A DNA stretch of 64,000 nt from an uncultured Sunxiuqinia sp. (GCF_947495665.1 NZ_CANLZV010000008.1:124001-188000); one strand, 5' to 3'; positions 52,427-62,093 are shown, numbered from the stretch's first letter. Made by a program: numbers and translations. The notes: generated from the letters alone by a model not told the origin.

Positions 52427-54475
52427 ATGAACAGAAAATTCTTTTATTTATTACTGCTTTGTCTCTTTCTGCCTTCTATTTTGGCAGCTCAAAGCAAGCT
52501 GGATAGCATTCAGCATATCCAGGAGGTGCTCATCGCCGCACCTCAGCCAACCTTCAAGTCAATTATTCCAGCTCAACAGCTTGATGGCAAGCAATTAAAA
52601 GCGCTAAATAGCTTTTCGGTTGCCGATGCTATCCGGTACTTTGCAGGCGTTCAAATCAAAGATTACGGTGGCGTTGGTGGCCTGAAAACGGTCAACGTGC
52701 GAAGCATGGGGACGAACCACATGGGCGTCTTTTACGATGGAATTCAGTTGGGAAATGCCCAGAATGGACAAATCGATTTGGGAAAGTTTTCCTTGGATAA
52801 TATTGAAAGCATCTCGCTGTATAACGGTCAAAAAAGCGATATTTTTCAGCCTGCCCGGGATTATGGCTCTTCCGGATCAATTTACCTCAAATTTCGGCGT
52901 CCACATTTTTCGGGGCAGGAAAAGGAGCATTTGAAAGCTACTTTTCGAACAGGATCATTCGACTTGGCGAATCCATCTTTTCTGTACGAACGCAAGTTGT
53001 CAGAAAAGGTAAATGCTTCCATCAATGCAGAGTATATTTATTCATCGGGGAAATACAAGTTTCGTTACAAGCGGGTTTTGCCCGGAAGCGACGAAGTAGC
53101 CTACGATACAACTGCCACTCGGAAGAATGGAGACATTCATGCTTTTCGGGTAGAAAGTGGCCTGTATGGCCGAACCGAAGATGGGCACTGGGAGGTGAAA
53201 ACTTACTATTATGATTCGGAACGGGGGATTCCCGGTGCCATTGTAAACAATCGTTGGATGAATGCGCAGCGCCAATGGGATACCAACTTTTTTGTGCAGG
53301 GAGGCTGGCGAAAAGTAATCACCGATCGTTACGATCTAATGCTCAAGATGAAGTATGCCAACGATCGCATGCGGTACCTGAATCCGGATACGACCTTGAT
53401 GTATATCGACAATTCCTTTCGGCAGCAAGAGGCCTATGCTTCCCTGGCTCAAAAATATCAACTCACGACTTATTGGGATGTTTCTTTGTCAACCGACCTG
53501 CAATGGAACTGGCTAAAGTCGGACCTGGAGGGATTGGTCTATCCAACCCGAAGATCAGCTTTGGTTGCTTTGGCTACGGCACTTGATTTGGGGGCGTTTA
53601 AGTCGCAGGCAAGTGTGCTGGGTACCTTTATCAATGAAAACATAACATCAGTAGCAAACAGTGAGGGGCAAGCGGCAAGCTCGGCACCCAGCAGAGAGGA
53701 AATAACACCCGCTATATTCTTTTCATATGCTCCTTTTGAGAATCACGACTTGACTTTCCGGGCCTTCTATAAGCACATTTTCCGGATGCCTACGTTTAAT
53801 GATTTGTACTACACCGACATTGGAAATATCAAACTGAAGCCTGAGTTTACGCATCAGTACAATGTTGGTTTTAAGTATGCTAAAACGATGGCGAATCGCT
53901 CCTTGGTTCATTGGGAATTGCAGGCCGATGGTTATTACAATGAGGTGACCAACAAAATAGTAGCTGTTCCTAAGGGAAGTGGCATGTACCGCTGGATGAT
54001 GATGAACTTGGGAAGGGTTGAGATCCGCGGACTTGATGCGGTTGCTGCAGCAACTTTCGACTTACCTTTTGAGGTTTGGCTAAACCTCAAAGGAACTTAT
54101 ACTTACCAGAAAGCGCAGGATTTTACTCCTCGAAAGAATCCGGATTTGGAGAAAACGACCTGGGGCGGGCAGATTCCTTACATCCCCTGGCACAGCGGTT
54201 CTTTTATTGCTTCGGCCAGGTATCAATCCTGGCAGCTGAACTACAGCTTCGTTTACGTGGGCGAACGCTACCACAATTCAGCCAATATCCGCGAAAATTA
54301 CGAAAAGCCTTGGTACACGAATGATGTATCGCTTTTGAAGACGGTTGCGCTAAACGACTGGAGCTTAAAAGTGGCGCTTGAAGTCAACAACCTGTTGAGT
54401 CAGGACTACGAGGTGGTGTTGAATTATCCAATGCCCAAACGAAATTACAAATTAACATTAACCCTTGAATTATGA
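52427..54475 (+). CDS. btuB: TonB-dependent receptor, BtuB-like
   Basis: A 682-residue outer-membrane transporter with signal peptide (to about 21, ILAAQ). A plug domain (about 35-150: VADAIRYFAGVQIKDYGGVGGLKTVNVRSMGTNHMGVFYDG) and a beta-barrel follow; the C-terminus ends in an aromatic/hydrophobic strand (YKLTLTLEL). Control by a cobalamin riboswitch makes B12 or another corrinoid the likely cargo. Its stop overlaps the next start by four bases. Confidence 0.9.
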   Translation: MNRKFFYLLLLCLFLPSILAAQSKLDSIQHIQEVLIAAPQPTFKSIIPAQQLDGKQLKALNSFSVADAIRYFAGVQIKDYGGVGGLKTVNVRSMGTNHMGVFYDGIQLGNAQNGQIDLGKFSLDNIESISLYNGQKSDIFQPARDYGSSGSIYLKFRRPHFSGQEKEHLKATFRTGSFDLANPSFLYERKLSEKVNASINAEYIYSSGKYKFRYKRVLPGSDEVAYDTTATRKNGDIHAFRVESGLYGRTEDGHWEVKTYYYDSERGIPGAIVNNRWMNAQRQWDTNFFVQGGWRKVITDRYDLMLKMKYANDRMRYLNPDTTLMYIDNSFRQQEAYASLAQKYQLTTYWDVSLSTDLQWNWLKSDLEGLVYPTRRSALVALATALDLGAFKSQASVLGTFINENITSVANSEGQAASSAPSREEITPAIFFSYAPFENHDLTFRAFYKHIFRMPTFNDLYYTDIGNIKLKPEFTHQYNVGFKYAKTMANRSLVHWELQADGYYNEVTNKIVAVPKGSGMYRWMMMNLGRVEIRGLDAVAAATFDLPFEVWLNLKGTYTYQKAQDFTPRKNPDLEKTTWGGQIPYIPWHSGSFIASARYQSWQLNYSFVYVGERYHNSANIRENYEKPWYTNDVSLLKTVALNDWSLKVALEVNNLLSQDYEVVLNYPMPKRNYKLTLTLEL

Positions 54476-55629
54476 GCCGATTGTTATTAGGGCTGCATTG
54501 TTTGCTGTTGCTCGGCGCACTGTCGTCGTGTCGCGAAGAGGTTGAACTGTTTTCTTCGGATGAAATTGACCTGGAAAAACCGGAGGAAACAACAGCGTAT
54601 CGTGGTTTTTACCTTCTGAATGAAGGAAATATGGGGAGCAACAAGTCGACCCTTGATTTTTACGATTTTGATTCGGGAACGTATAGCCGAAATATTTATG
54701 CTGAGGTCAATCCAGATGTCCCTAAGGAGTTGGGAGATGTGGGCAACGATCTTCAGATTTATGGCTCAAAGCTTTATGCAGTCATCAATGTTTCGAATAA
54801 AATTGAGGTGATGGATGCTCAAACTGCCACTCGAATTGGGCAGATAGAGATCCCCAATTGCCGCTATATTCAGTTTGAAGGGAAATACGCTTACGTTACT
54901 TCTTACGCCGGGCCGGTTGAAATTAACCCCGATTATACGCAGCGTGGTTTTGTGGCGAAAGTCGATACAGCCACCCTGCAGGTTGTTGATGAGTGCTTGG
55001 TCGGATTTCAGCCGGATGAACTGGCAATTGTGGACGGTAAAATTTATGTCGCAAACTCGGGTGGCTACATGGGAGCCGGAAGCAGTGATAATTATGAACG
55101 TACTGTTTCGGTGATTGACCTGGAAAGTTTTACCGAAGAAAAGCGCATTGATGTGACTGCGAACCTGCATCGGGTGCGCGCGGATCAGCGAGGAGACTTG
55201 TGGGTGAGCTCCCGTGGCGATTATAAAGAGCTGCCTTCCCGGTTATTTTTTATCGATTCGGAAAAGCAAGCGGTAACTGACACCCTTGATATTCCCGTGA
55301 GTAGCTGTTACCTGTCAGGAGACTCGCTTTATGTGTGCAGCGTTTCTTGGAGCTACATCACGTATTCCAATGAAATTACCTACGCCATTGTTAATACGAA
55401 AACACGCGAAGTCGTTACCCGCAATTTCATTACAGATGGAACGGATGAGGAGATTGAAATTCCCTATGGATTAATGGTTCATCCCGTTTCCGGAGATATT
55501 TTCCTTGCTGATGCTGGCAACTATGTCACGCCCGGCATGCTGTACTGTTTCGACCGAAGTGGAAAAAAGAAGTGGAGTGTGCGTACCGGCGATATTCCGG
55601 CTCATTTTGCGTTGCTAAAAAAAGACTAA
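54472..55629 (+). CDS. BtuG-like beta-propeller surface lipoprotein
   Basis: A 385-residue lipoprotein (lipobox ALSSC, Cys about 20) with a YncE/DUF5074-like beta-propeller: GFYLLNEGNMGSNKSTLDFYD and repeated blades through GDLWVSSRGDYKELPSR, PYGLMVHPVSGDIFLADAGNY. In Bacteroides the BtuG proteins are surface propellers that bind B12 very tightly and hand it to BtuB; the placement directly behind the receptor in a riboswitch-controlled unit suggests the same. Not verified by alignment. Confidence 0.8.
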   Translation: MSRLLLGLHCLLLLGALSSCREEVELFSSDEIDLEKPEETTAYRGFYLLNEGNMGSNKSTLDFYDFDSGTYSRNIYAEVNPDVPKELGDVGNDLQIYGSKLYAVINVSNKIEVMDAQTATRIGQIEIPNCRYIQFEGKYAYVTSYAGPVEINPDYTQRGFVAKVDTATLQVVDECLVGFQPDELAIVDGKIYVANSGGYMGAGSSDNYERTVSVIDLESFTEEKRIDVTANLHRVRADQRGDLWVSSRGDYKELPSRLFFIDSEKQAVTDTLDIPVSSCYLSGDSLYVCSVSWSYITYSNEITYAIVNTKTREVVTRNFITDGTDEEIEIPYGLMVHPVSGDIFLADAGNYVTPGMLYCFDRSGKKKWSVRTGDIPAHFALLKKD

Positions 55630-55646
55630 CCATCAACAAATTTTAT

Positions 55647-56945
55647 ATGATACGAAGAATCAATCGACCTGTGAGCTGGCTTTTTGTTGGCTTGGCTGCT
55701 ATCAATTTAGTGGCCTGTAATGAGGATGACAAGAAAGAATTGCTTCCTCCCGAAGAAATTAAGTTGAACGACAATTATACGACGACTCGTTCAACGGTGC
55801 TAACCATTAAACCCGAAGTAACTGGCTACGAAGCGGCCGCTTACAAATGGTCTTTAACGCAAACTCCAGAAGGGGCCGTGGACTCTTTGATTAGCGAAGA
55901 ATTGGAGCTTGAGTTTATAACGATTCAGCCTGGAACCTACGCATTAAACCTGGAAGTGACCCAAACTGAAAAAAAGGAAGATTTTGCGGTTGATGTGCTC
56001 GTAGAGCAGGAAGCCGAAGCATTTAGCCCTTATTTAGCAGAAGTGCTCGATTATTTGCCAGGAGTTGGACAGTTTGTAAACAAGCTTCCAAGCTACGAAG
56101 AAGGGGATACCCAAGCAAGCATGATTGCAAAAACCAGCGATTTGTTGGCTGGCGAAGATGCTTCGATGATTACCCTCGGTGGTTTTGGTGGCTACGTGAC
56201 TTTTCGTTTTGACCATACGGTGGCTAACCTTCCCGGAAGACGTGATTTTCGGGTGAAAGGCAACGCATTTGGTGCCGCAGCTAACCCACAGCCGGATGCT
56301 CCCTTTGGTGGAAGCTGCGAACCCGGAGTGATTATGGTCGCTTATGACAAAAACCAGAATGGGGAAGTTGACCCCGAGGAGTGGTATGAAATTGCGGGAA
56401 GTGCCCATCATTCGGTGAGCTCCGAAGCTTGGTATTGCTTGGGTAAAGTTGCCGGTAATGATCTAGAGATTATTCCGGGCTACGAGATTACTTATTTCCG
56501 CCCCACGGAAGAGCCAGACCAGGCAACCGAGGAGTATATCCGTTGGGAGGACAATCAGGGAAATTCCGGCTACAAAGTGAAAAATGTATTTCATAGTCAA
56601 TCTTATTTCCCAGCTTGGATCGAAGGGGATTCTTATACCCTGAAAGGTACTCGATTGCCCGAGAATGGTATTAACGAAAAGAGCGACAAGGGAGATTACT
56701 TCGTGCTCTATGGTTTTGGTTTTGGTTATGCCGATAACTATCCCAATGCACATGACAATTCGGCCATTGATATTGCCTGGGCAGTGGATGCAGAAGGAAA
56801 TCCGGTGCATTTGCCCGGAGTGGACTTTGTACGGGTGCATTGTGGCGTTAACCAGGAAAACGGTTGGCTGGGCGAGTGTTCAACGGAAATTGCGGGAGCA
56901 GAAGATCTTCATCTGCTGGGTGAAGTGATTGATTCTGAAAAATAG
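55647..56945 (+). CDS. EF-hand surface lipoprotein of the B12 locus
   Basis: A 432-residue lipoprotein from the ATG at 55647 (lipobox NLVAC, Cys about 25). A PKD-like region (about 45-130) precedes a large domain with DKNQNGEVDPEE, a canonical EF-hand calcium loop, followed by WYEIAGS and a YEITYFRP strand. I recall proteins of this kind next to BtuB/BtuG genes in Bacteroidota B12 loci. The ligand is unknown; corrinoid binding or scaffolding at the surface is plausible. An earlier in-frame start at 55572 would overlap the previous gene by 58 bases. Confidence 0.75.
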   Translation: MIRRINRPVSWLFVGLAAINLVACNEDDKKELLPPEEIKLNDNYTTTRSTVLTIKPEVTGYEAAAYKWSLTQTPEGAVDSLISEELELEFITIQPGTYALNLEVTQTEKKEDFAVDVLVEQEAEAFSPYLAEVLDYLPGVGQFVNKLPSYEEGDTQASMIAKTSDLLAGEDASMITLGGFGGYVTFRFDHTVANLPGRRDFRVKGNAFGAAANPQPDAPFGGSCEPGVIMVAYDKNQNGEVDPEEWYEIAGSAHHSVSSEAWYCLGKVAGNDLEIIPGYEITYFRPTEEPDQATEEYIRWEDNQGNSGYKVKNVFHSQSYFPAWIEGDSYTLKGTRLPENGINEKSDKGDYFVLYGFGFGYADNYPNAHDNSAIDIAWAVDAEGNPVHLPGVDFVRVHCGVNQENGWLGECSTEIAGAEDLHLLGEVIDSEK

Positions 56946-56973
56946 ACAATCAAATAAATTATAAATAACAAAA

Positions 56974-58296
56974 ATGAAAAACTTAAAATTACTAGCAATC
57001 GCAGGGATTGCATTGGGGCTATTTTCTTGTTCGGATGATCCGGTTTTGCCCGAAGCACCACAAGTATCTATTAAAAGTATCAGTGGCTTGGAAGAGGTCG
57101 CCCAGAAGGATACACTGGCCTTGGTGGCTACCGTCACCAGTTCGGCTGAAACAGAAATTGTCTGGAAGGTTAATAACGAAGAAGTGCAGGCCGGAGATAC
57201 TCTGCTTTTCACTGCCGAGGAAATGGGGAACTACGAGATTAGCCTGAAAGCGGTTAATGCTGGAGGAGAGCATACGACTACTTTTGCGGTTGATGTGTTT
57301 GGCATGTTCCGGGACGGAACCTTTGTGTTGAACGAAGGAAACATGACTTCGGAGAATGGAACGCTCATCTTTATCAGCCCTAAAGGCGTGGCGATCGATA
57401 GTGTTTACCAAAAAGTGAATGGATCCGAGTTGGGGAATACAACCCAAGATCTTTTTATTGCTGATAACAAAATGTACATCATCGCTCAAAACGGTGATCG
57501 CATGGGAGGAGATGGTATGCTGGTGGTTGCCAATGCGGAAACTCTGGAAAAAGAGGCAGCTTTTTCGAATGAAGATTTGGCCGAGTTGAGTTGGGCATCG
57601 CACGTCGCCGTTATTGGCAATAGTGCTTACATCCGCGATAATGCCGGAGTCTATTTGCTCAATCTTGATAGCAAAGCATTAAGTTTTATTGAAGGTACCG
57701 CAGGAGCAATGAAAAACCGGATGGCCGTTGAGAATGAGAAGGTGTTTGTTCCAGCAGGGAAGAAAATTCTTGTGTTGCAAAACGGTGAAGTGAAATCGGA
57801 AGTTGAATTGCCTGGAACAATCTCAGGGCTATTGTTGTCGGCTGATGATAAACTGATGGTGTCATGCAGTGGAAGTCCTTCGTATATTTTAAAGGTTGAT
57901 CCGGCAGACTATAGCATTATCAAGCAAAATGAAATTGCGGATTTTAGTGTCAGTGCAGGATGGGGAGCAAGCCCGGCTATTGGAGCCAAAGGTGATACCG
58001 TGTATTTTGGCTCAGGAACCAAAATTTGCCAGCATATCCTGGAGACTGGAGCAACATCGGTGGTGACTGATGTAAGCGAGCATATTGAGCATGCCGGAAT
58101 TGTTTACAACAATTTGGGTGTGCATCCGACAACCGGAGAGGTGTATTTTAATACGATGAAAGGTTATGGGATGGACTATTTAATCAATGATATTAGTGTA
58201 TTCAACTTTAGTGGTGAATCTCCCGAGATGGTTTATGATTTTAAAGATTACACCAACTTCCCCGCAGGTTTCTTTTTTACCGCAAACTACCGCTAA
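56974..58296 (+). CDS. PKD plus DUF5074 beta-propeller lipoprotein (second BtuG-like)
   Basis: A 440-residue lipoprotein (lipobox LFSC, Cys about 19) with a PKD/Ig-like domain (about 25-110: EIVWKVNNEEVQAGDTLLF) and then a DUF5074 propeller beginning GTFVLNEGNMTSENGTLIF. The LNEGNM motif is shared with the first propeller at 54472, so the two are paralogous. Last gene of the riboswitch unit, followed by a terminator. Confidence 0.82.
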   Translation: MKNLKLLAIAGIALGLFSCSDDPVLPEAPQVSIKSISGLEEVAQKDTLALVATVTSSAETEIVWKVNNEEVQAGDTLLFTAEEMGNYEISLKAVNAGGEHTTTFAVDVFGMFRDGTFVLNEGNMTSENGTLIFISPKGVAIDSVYQKVNGSELGNTTQDLFIADNKMYIIAQNGDRMGGDGMLVVANAETLEKEAAFSNEDLAELSWASHVAVIGNSAYIRDNAGVYLLNLDSKALSFIEGTAGAMKNRMAVENEKVFVPAGKKILVLQNGEVKSEVELPGTISGLLLSADDKLMVSCSGSPSYILKVDPADYSIIKQNEIADFSVSAGWGASPAIGAKGDTVYFGSGTKICQHILETGATSVVTDVSEHIEHAGIVYNNLGVHPTTGEVYFNTMKGYGMDYLINDISVFNFSGESPEMVYDFKDYTNFPAGFFFTANYR

Positions 58297-58326
58297 GTTT
58301 AGTAGTATAGATTTATAAGTTAGAAG

Positions 58327-58356
58327 AAGAGCAATCCGTTACGGGTTTGCTCTTTT
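58327..58356. terminator. Terminator of the B12 operon
   Basis: Stem AAGAGCAA / TTGCTCTT with inner CCGT/ACGG pairing and a short T run. Confidence 0.75.
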
Positions 58357-58405
58357 CATTTTTTAAAGGGCAATTTTTATTCTTTGATCTCTGTTGTTGT
58401 GATGT

Positions 58406-59032
58406 TTAGTTACTGGATATACGCATTAATGGTCCGTTGTTGCGCTTGAGGCGATCATTCAAAGTGAGGTAGTGTATAGCCAGTACCAGTCGAACCGTTG
58501 GTTGACTGATGTCGTATTTTGGATATTTTTTGATAACATGAGCGACCATGGCAGGAGATAAGTCACCGGCAGTTTCCAGGTCATAGTCGTATTTTAGCAG
58601 GGTTGGGTTTTGCGTACTCAGAGCTTCAAGCAGCCTCTTGTATTTGCCCTCCCGGTTCAGTTGTATCGTATTTATTGTGTCTCCTTCATGGGTGATGGCT
58701 TTGCTGACGAGCCAGATTTCATCAAAAGTTTTCGGGTCAATTTGCTGATAGATTTTTTGCTGTTCTTCAAAATCAAGAGGAAGTTTAATTGCGCCTATTT
58801 TTTTCGTTTGGGCCATCTTTTCAAAAAATGCTTGGTAGGTTGATGGCAAATCCTCGGTGGTGCCCTTCGTGCTGATTTGTTTTTCAAAAAAGCCGACAAG
58901 GACTTCTAAATCGCGAATTTCATTTTGAGTAAAAATGGAGTCGATACTTGCATCGGAGTTCAGATTGTCTGGGGTTGCTTGTATTTGGGTGAACGAAAAA
59001 AGCAAGCCGAGTAGCAGCAGTAAATTTTTCAT
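58406..59032 (-). CDS. Secreted hypothetical protein
   Basis: A 208-residue protein with a signal peptide (MKNLLLLLGLLFSFTQIQA, cleavage about 19). The mature part is mostly helical with no motif I recognise (SIFTQNEIRDLEVLVGFFE, STQNPTLLKYDYDLE). Not a lipoprotein (no Cys). Convergent with the B12 operon. Function unknown. Confidence 0.7.
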   Translation of the reverse strand: MKNLLLLLGLLFSFTQIQATPDNLNSDASIDSIFTQNEIRDLEVLVGFFEKQISTKGTTEDLPSTYQAFFEKMAQTKKIGAIKLPLDFEEQQKIYQQIDPKTFDEIWLVSKAITHEGDTINTIQLNREGKYKRLLEALSTQNPTLLKYDYDLETAGDLSPAMVAHVIKKYPKYDISQPTVRLVLAIHYLTLNDRLKRNNGPLMRISSN

Positions 59033-59229
59033 GATCGATACGAACTTGTGATTTTGAGTGCAATATAAGGATTAAGTTAATTTGTTAAGGAATAGAGATT
59101 CCTAATTTTTCACCAATGCTCAATGTTTATCGGGAGTTTATTAGAATTGAGAGGTGTTTTTGACAAACGAAGGTGAAAATTGGTAGCATGGTAGTTATCA
59201 AAACAATGTTATTGAACATAGATTCGCTA

Positions 59230-59470
59230 TTGACTTTTTAGTTTGAATGACATAATTTGCATATAAATTCAATGCTTCGGTATTGGATGACGTTTTAAGT
59301 AGTTGTGCACAAGATTGTTTTTTTGAGAATAGAGAAATATCAGGCGACGAATTTTGACCAATTGATTGCTTATGGGAAGAAGCTATTGAGAATTGTCAAG
59401 TTTTGGATATTCAATTTTGTGTTTAATGGGTTTTAAGCTGCAGGAATATTTTTCTGCAGCTTTTTTTTAT
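59230..59470 (+). ncRNA. Possible small RNA with own promoter and terminator
   Basis: Inside the 545-base interval 59033-59577 there is no gene I can support, but TTG (59230) and TAATTTG (59253-59259) are spaced as a promoter and a perfect AAGCTGCAG / CTGCAGCTT hairpin (59435-59462) with eight T forms a terminator. The transcript would be about 200 bases, from about 59266. Short frames inside it look unconvincing. A terminator with no plus-strand gene upstream is unexplained otherwise. Confidence 0.35.
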
Positions 59471-59577
59471 ATGCAGTTTTGCATTCAAAATCAGGGTGCT
59501 ATCTTTACGAGTGTTCCTGTTGTCTTGCGAAGGTGGCAGCATGATTGTTAACTACAAAGCCTACTAACCCAATATTT

Positions 59578-61185
59578 ATGAGAAACTGCATCTTTTTCTT
59601 GTTGCTGTTGTTGTGTTCCACCCGTTTAGCTGCTCAATCGCTTAGCTCGTTTGGTACTTCAAATTTGCCCTTGGTGGTTGTCGATACCGATGGCCGGACA
59701 ATTCCTGATGATCCGAAGATAGATGCACAAATGGGTATTATCTGGAATGGGGAGGGGAAGGTTAATTCTTCCAAAGATGCTTTCAATGATTACAATGGGC
59801 ATATCGCCATTGAACGAAGAGGCTCCAGTTCGCAGGGTTTTCCTAAAAAATCGTATGGCTTTGAGTTGCGTGATGCTGCGGGCCTTGATCTGGATGCTTC
59901 TATTTTGGGTCTGCCGGCAGAAGAGGATTGGATATTGTACGGGCCGTATTCGGATAAAACGCTGATTCGAAATGTGCTGGTCTTTACCCTAGGCGCATCG
60001 CTGGGGCATTATGCTCCCCGTTGCCGGTTTGTTGAGTTGTTTCTGAATGAGCAGTATCAGGGTGTTTATGTGTTGATGGAGAAGATTAAGCGCGACAAAA
60101 AACGGCTTGACCTGGCCAAGTTGAAACCGGAAGACTTGTCGGGTGAAGATTTAACAGGAGGTTACATCATTAAAATTGACAAAACCACCGGGAGTGGAGG
60201 AAGTGGTTGGTATTCGGCCTACCTGAATGAGCAGTATAAAAGAACCTTTTTTCAATATGAATATCCGAAGCAGGAAGAGATTCAGGTCGCTCAGAAAGAT
60301 TACATCAAAAACTATATCGATCAGGTTGAACAAGCTTTACATGACAAAAACCTTGATGGAACAGACGGATTTCGGGCCTTGGCTGATGAAGAAAGTTTTA
60401 TCGACTTTCTGATTGTAAATGAGCTGGCTAAAAATGTGGACGGGTATCGCTTGAGTACCTTTTTGCACAAGGACAAGAACGGCAAGTTAAAACTGGGTCC
60501 TGTTTGGGATTTCAACCTGGCTTTTGGCAATGTCAATTATCACAATGGAGCGTCGACTTCGGGGTTTCAGTTCGAAGCAAATTTAGGCGACGATGCCTGG
60601 CAAAATCCTTTCTGGTGGCCTGTTTTGTTTGAAGACAATACCTTTCGAAAAAAGCTGAAAAACCGTTGGAATAGTCTGCGGAAAAACCAATTGTCTGATG
60701 AGCGTATTCAGACAGTGGTGGACAGTTTAACCAGCCTGCTGGATGAAGCCCAGGTTCGTAATTTTACAAAATGGCCGGTGTTGAGTACCTGGGTTTGGCC
60801 CAATGCTTATGTGGGCAATAGTTACACGGCAGAAGTCAATTGGCTTGAAAGCTGGATTCATAATCGTTTGAAATGGCTGGACACCAATCTCGAAGACTTA
60901 TATGTGGGTGAAAGTCAATTGGCGCAGGCCAAGGCTTTCTCGGTTTATCCCAATCCGTTTAGCGGGCAGCTGCATCTGGAATTGCCTGCCGGGCTTAATG
61001 ACCGGTTAAACTGGATAATTTATTCGGTTCAGGGCGCTAAAGTGGCGGAAGGTTCCATCGAAGCCGGTGGTCGTTATTTTACCATTCAGAATGCGCAGGT
61101 GCAGGCTTTGCCTGATGGGGTTTACTTGCTCCGAATCAGGCAGCATGATGAGGTGGTTTATACTCAAAAGCTGGTGAAGCAATAG
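59578..61185 (+). CDS. CotH kinase family protein with T9SS sorting domain
   Basis: A 535-residue secreted protein. Signal peptide (to about 21, RLAAQ) and CotH-type kinase domain (about 35-440: RRGSSSQGFPKKSYGFELRD, LYGPYSDKTLIRNVL, VFVELFLNEQYQGVYVLMEKIKRDKKRLDL and WDFNLAFGN). The last 75 residues form a type IX secretion C-terminal domain (FSVYPNPFSG and a final YLLRIRQHDEVVYTQKLV). CotH proteins phosphorylate spore-coat or surface proteins; here the target is unknown. ATG 59578 is chosen over a TTG at 59545. The organism therefore has a T9SS. Confidence 0.9.
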   Translation: MRNCIFFLLLLLCSTRLAAQSLSSFGTSNLPLVVVDTDGRTIPDDPKIDAQMGIIWNGEGKVNSSKDAFNDYNGHIAIERRGSSSQGFPKKSYGFELRDAAGLDLDASILGLPAEEDWILYGPYSDKTLIRNVLVFTLGASLGHYAPRCRFVELFLNEQYQGVYVLMEKIKRDKKRLDLAKLKPEDLSGEDLTGGYIIKIDKTTGSGGSGWYSAYLNEQYKRTFFQYEYPKQEEIQVAQKDYIKNYIDQVEQALHDKNLDGTDGFRALADEESFIDFLIVNELAKNVDGYRLSTFLHKDKNGKLKLGPVWDFNLAFGNVNYHNGASTSGFQFEANLGDDAWQNPFWWPVLFEDNTFRKKLKNRWNSLRKNQLSDERIQTVVDSLTSLLDEAQVRNFTKWPVLSTWVWPNAYVGNSYTAEVNWLESWIHNRLKWLDTNLEDLYVGESQLAQAKAFSVYPNPFSGQLHLELPAGLNDRLNWIIYSVQGAKVAEGSIEAGGRYFTIQNAQVQALPDGVYLLRIRQHDEVVYTQKLVKQ

Positions 61186-61217
61186 TTGTTTGGCGGGCTG
61201 GTTCAGAATCAGCCACT

Positions 61218-62093
61218 TTAGTTCACTCGCTTAATACCCGCAAAGTTGTCGCGGTACTCGCTGGGTGTACTCCCTTTGCGTTTTTTAAAGATTCGGTTGA
61301 AGTTGGCCAGGTTGTTAAAACCACATAAGTAAGCAATTTCAGAAATGCTGTGGTTGTTTTCAATCAAATAACGGGTGGCAAAACCAATGCGCGAATCATT
61401 CAGGTATTCGATAAACGTTTTGCCGGTGCGCTGTTTCATAAAACGACTGAACGATACTTCGGTCATGTTTAGAAGATCGGCCATTTCTTCCACTTTGATC
61501 TTTCGCATGTAGTTTTTTTGTACAAATTCGAAAACCAGCTTCATCTTCTCATGATTGAAAAAATCTTCCTTTTTGGCCGATGTGGAGGATAGCATTTGTT
61601 GATTGCGCGAGTTTGACAGGTCGAAAAGCAGGGAGAGCAACTCCAGAAAAGCGTCCATGCCACTGAGGTTGGCCAGATTTTCGATGCGCGGTTGCAACTG
61701 GCGGATAGCGTTTTCGGAGAAGGCAATGCCCCGGTAGGCTCGCTGAAGCATGTCACGGATTGGATGAAGAATGTTTTTGTTGAGCAGCGAGTCGTGAAAT
61801 AAATTCTGATGAAACTGAATTGTAATTTCACGGATGCGCGTGGAGCTGCAATTGGCTTGCTCCCAAAAATGAGGCTGGTTAGGCCCTACCAATACCAGTT
61901 CCAGTTGGCCGATTTCGCCTATGTGGTCACCGACAAAGCGTTTTACTCCGGCAGCATTTTGAATGAAATTTAATTCAAACTCTGGATGGAAATGGGGTGG
62001 AAAATCAAATGTTTCTTTCCACCGGTCAAACACTAATAAGCAGTCTTCCGGGGTGAGTGGGGTGATTTCTCGATTAAATAGGTTGGTCTGCAT
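61218..62093 (-). CDS. AraC-family transcriptional regulator
   Basis: A 291-residue regulator. An N-terminal cupin-like sensor domain (PPHFHPEFELNFIQ) is followed by a C-terminal pair of helix-turn-helix motifs (VEEMADLLNMTEVSFSRFMKQRTGKTFIEYLN and ISEIAYLCGFNNLANFNRIFKKRKGSTPSEYR). Members often bind sugars and control nearby genes; the divergent GH5 gene at 62380 is the obvious candidate target across the shared 250-base interval. Confidence 0.9.
   Translation of the reverse strand: MQTNLFNREITPLTPEDCLLVFDRWKETFDFPPHFHPEFELNFIQNAAGVKRFVGDHIGEIGQLELVLVGPNQPHFWEQANCSSTRIREITIQFHQNLFHDSLLNKNILHPIRDMLQRAYRGIAFSENAIRQLQPRIENLANLSGMDAFLELLSLLFDLSNSRNQQMLSSTSAKKEDFFNHEKMKLVFEFVQKNYMRKIKVEEMADLLNMTEVSFSRFMKQRTGKTFIEYLNDSRIGFATRYLIENNHSISEIAYLCGFNNLANFNRIFKKRKGSTPSEYRDNFAGIKRVN

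Noticed and set aside
54472-58296. A SusC/SusD polysaccharide-utilisation locus
   Set aside because: There is no SusD-type protein and the leader is a cobalamin riboswitch, so B12 uptake is the better reading.
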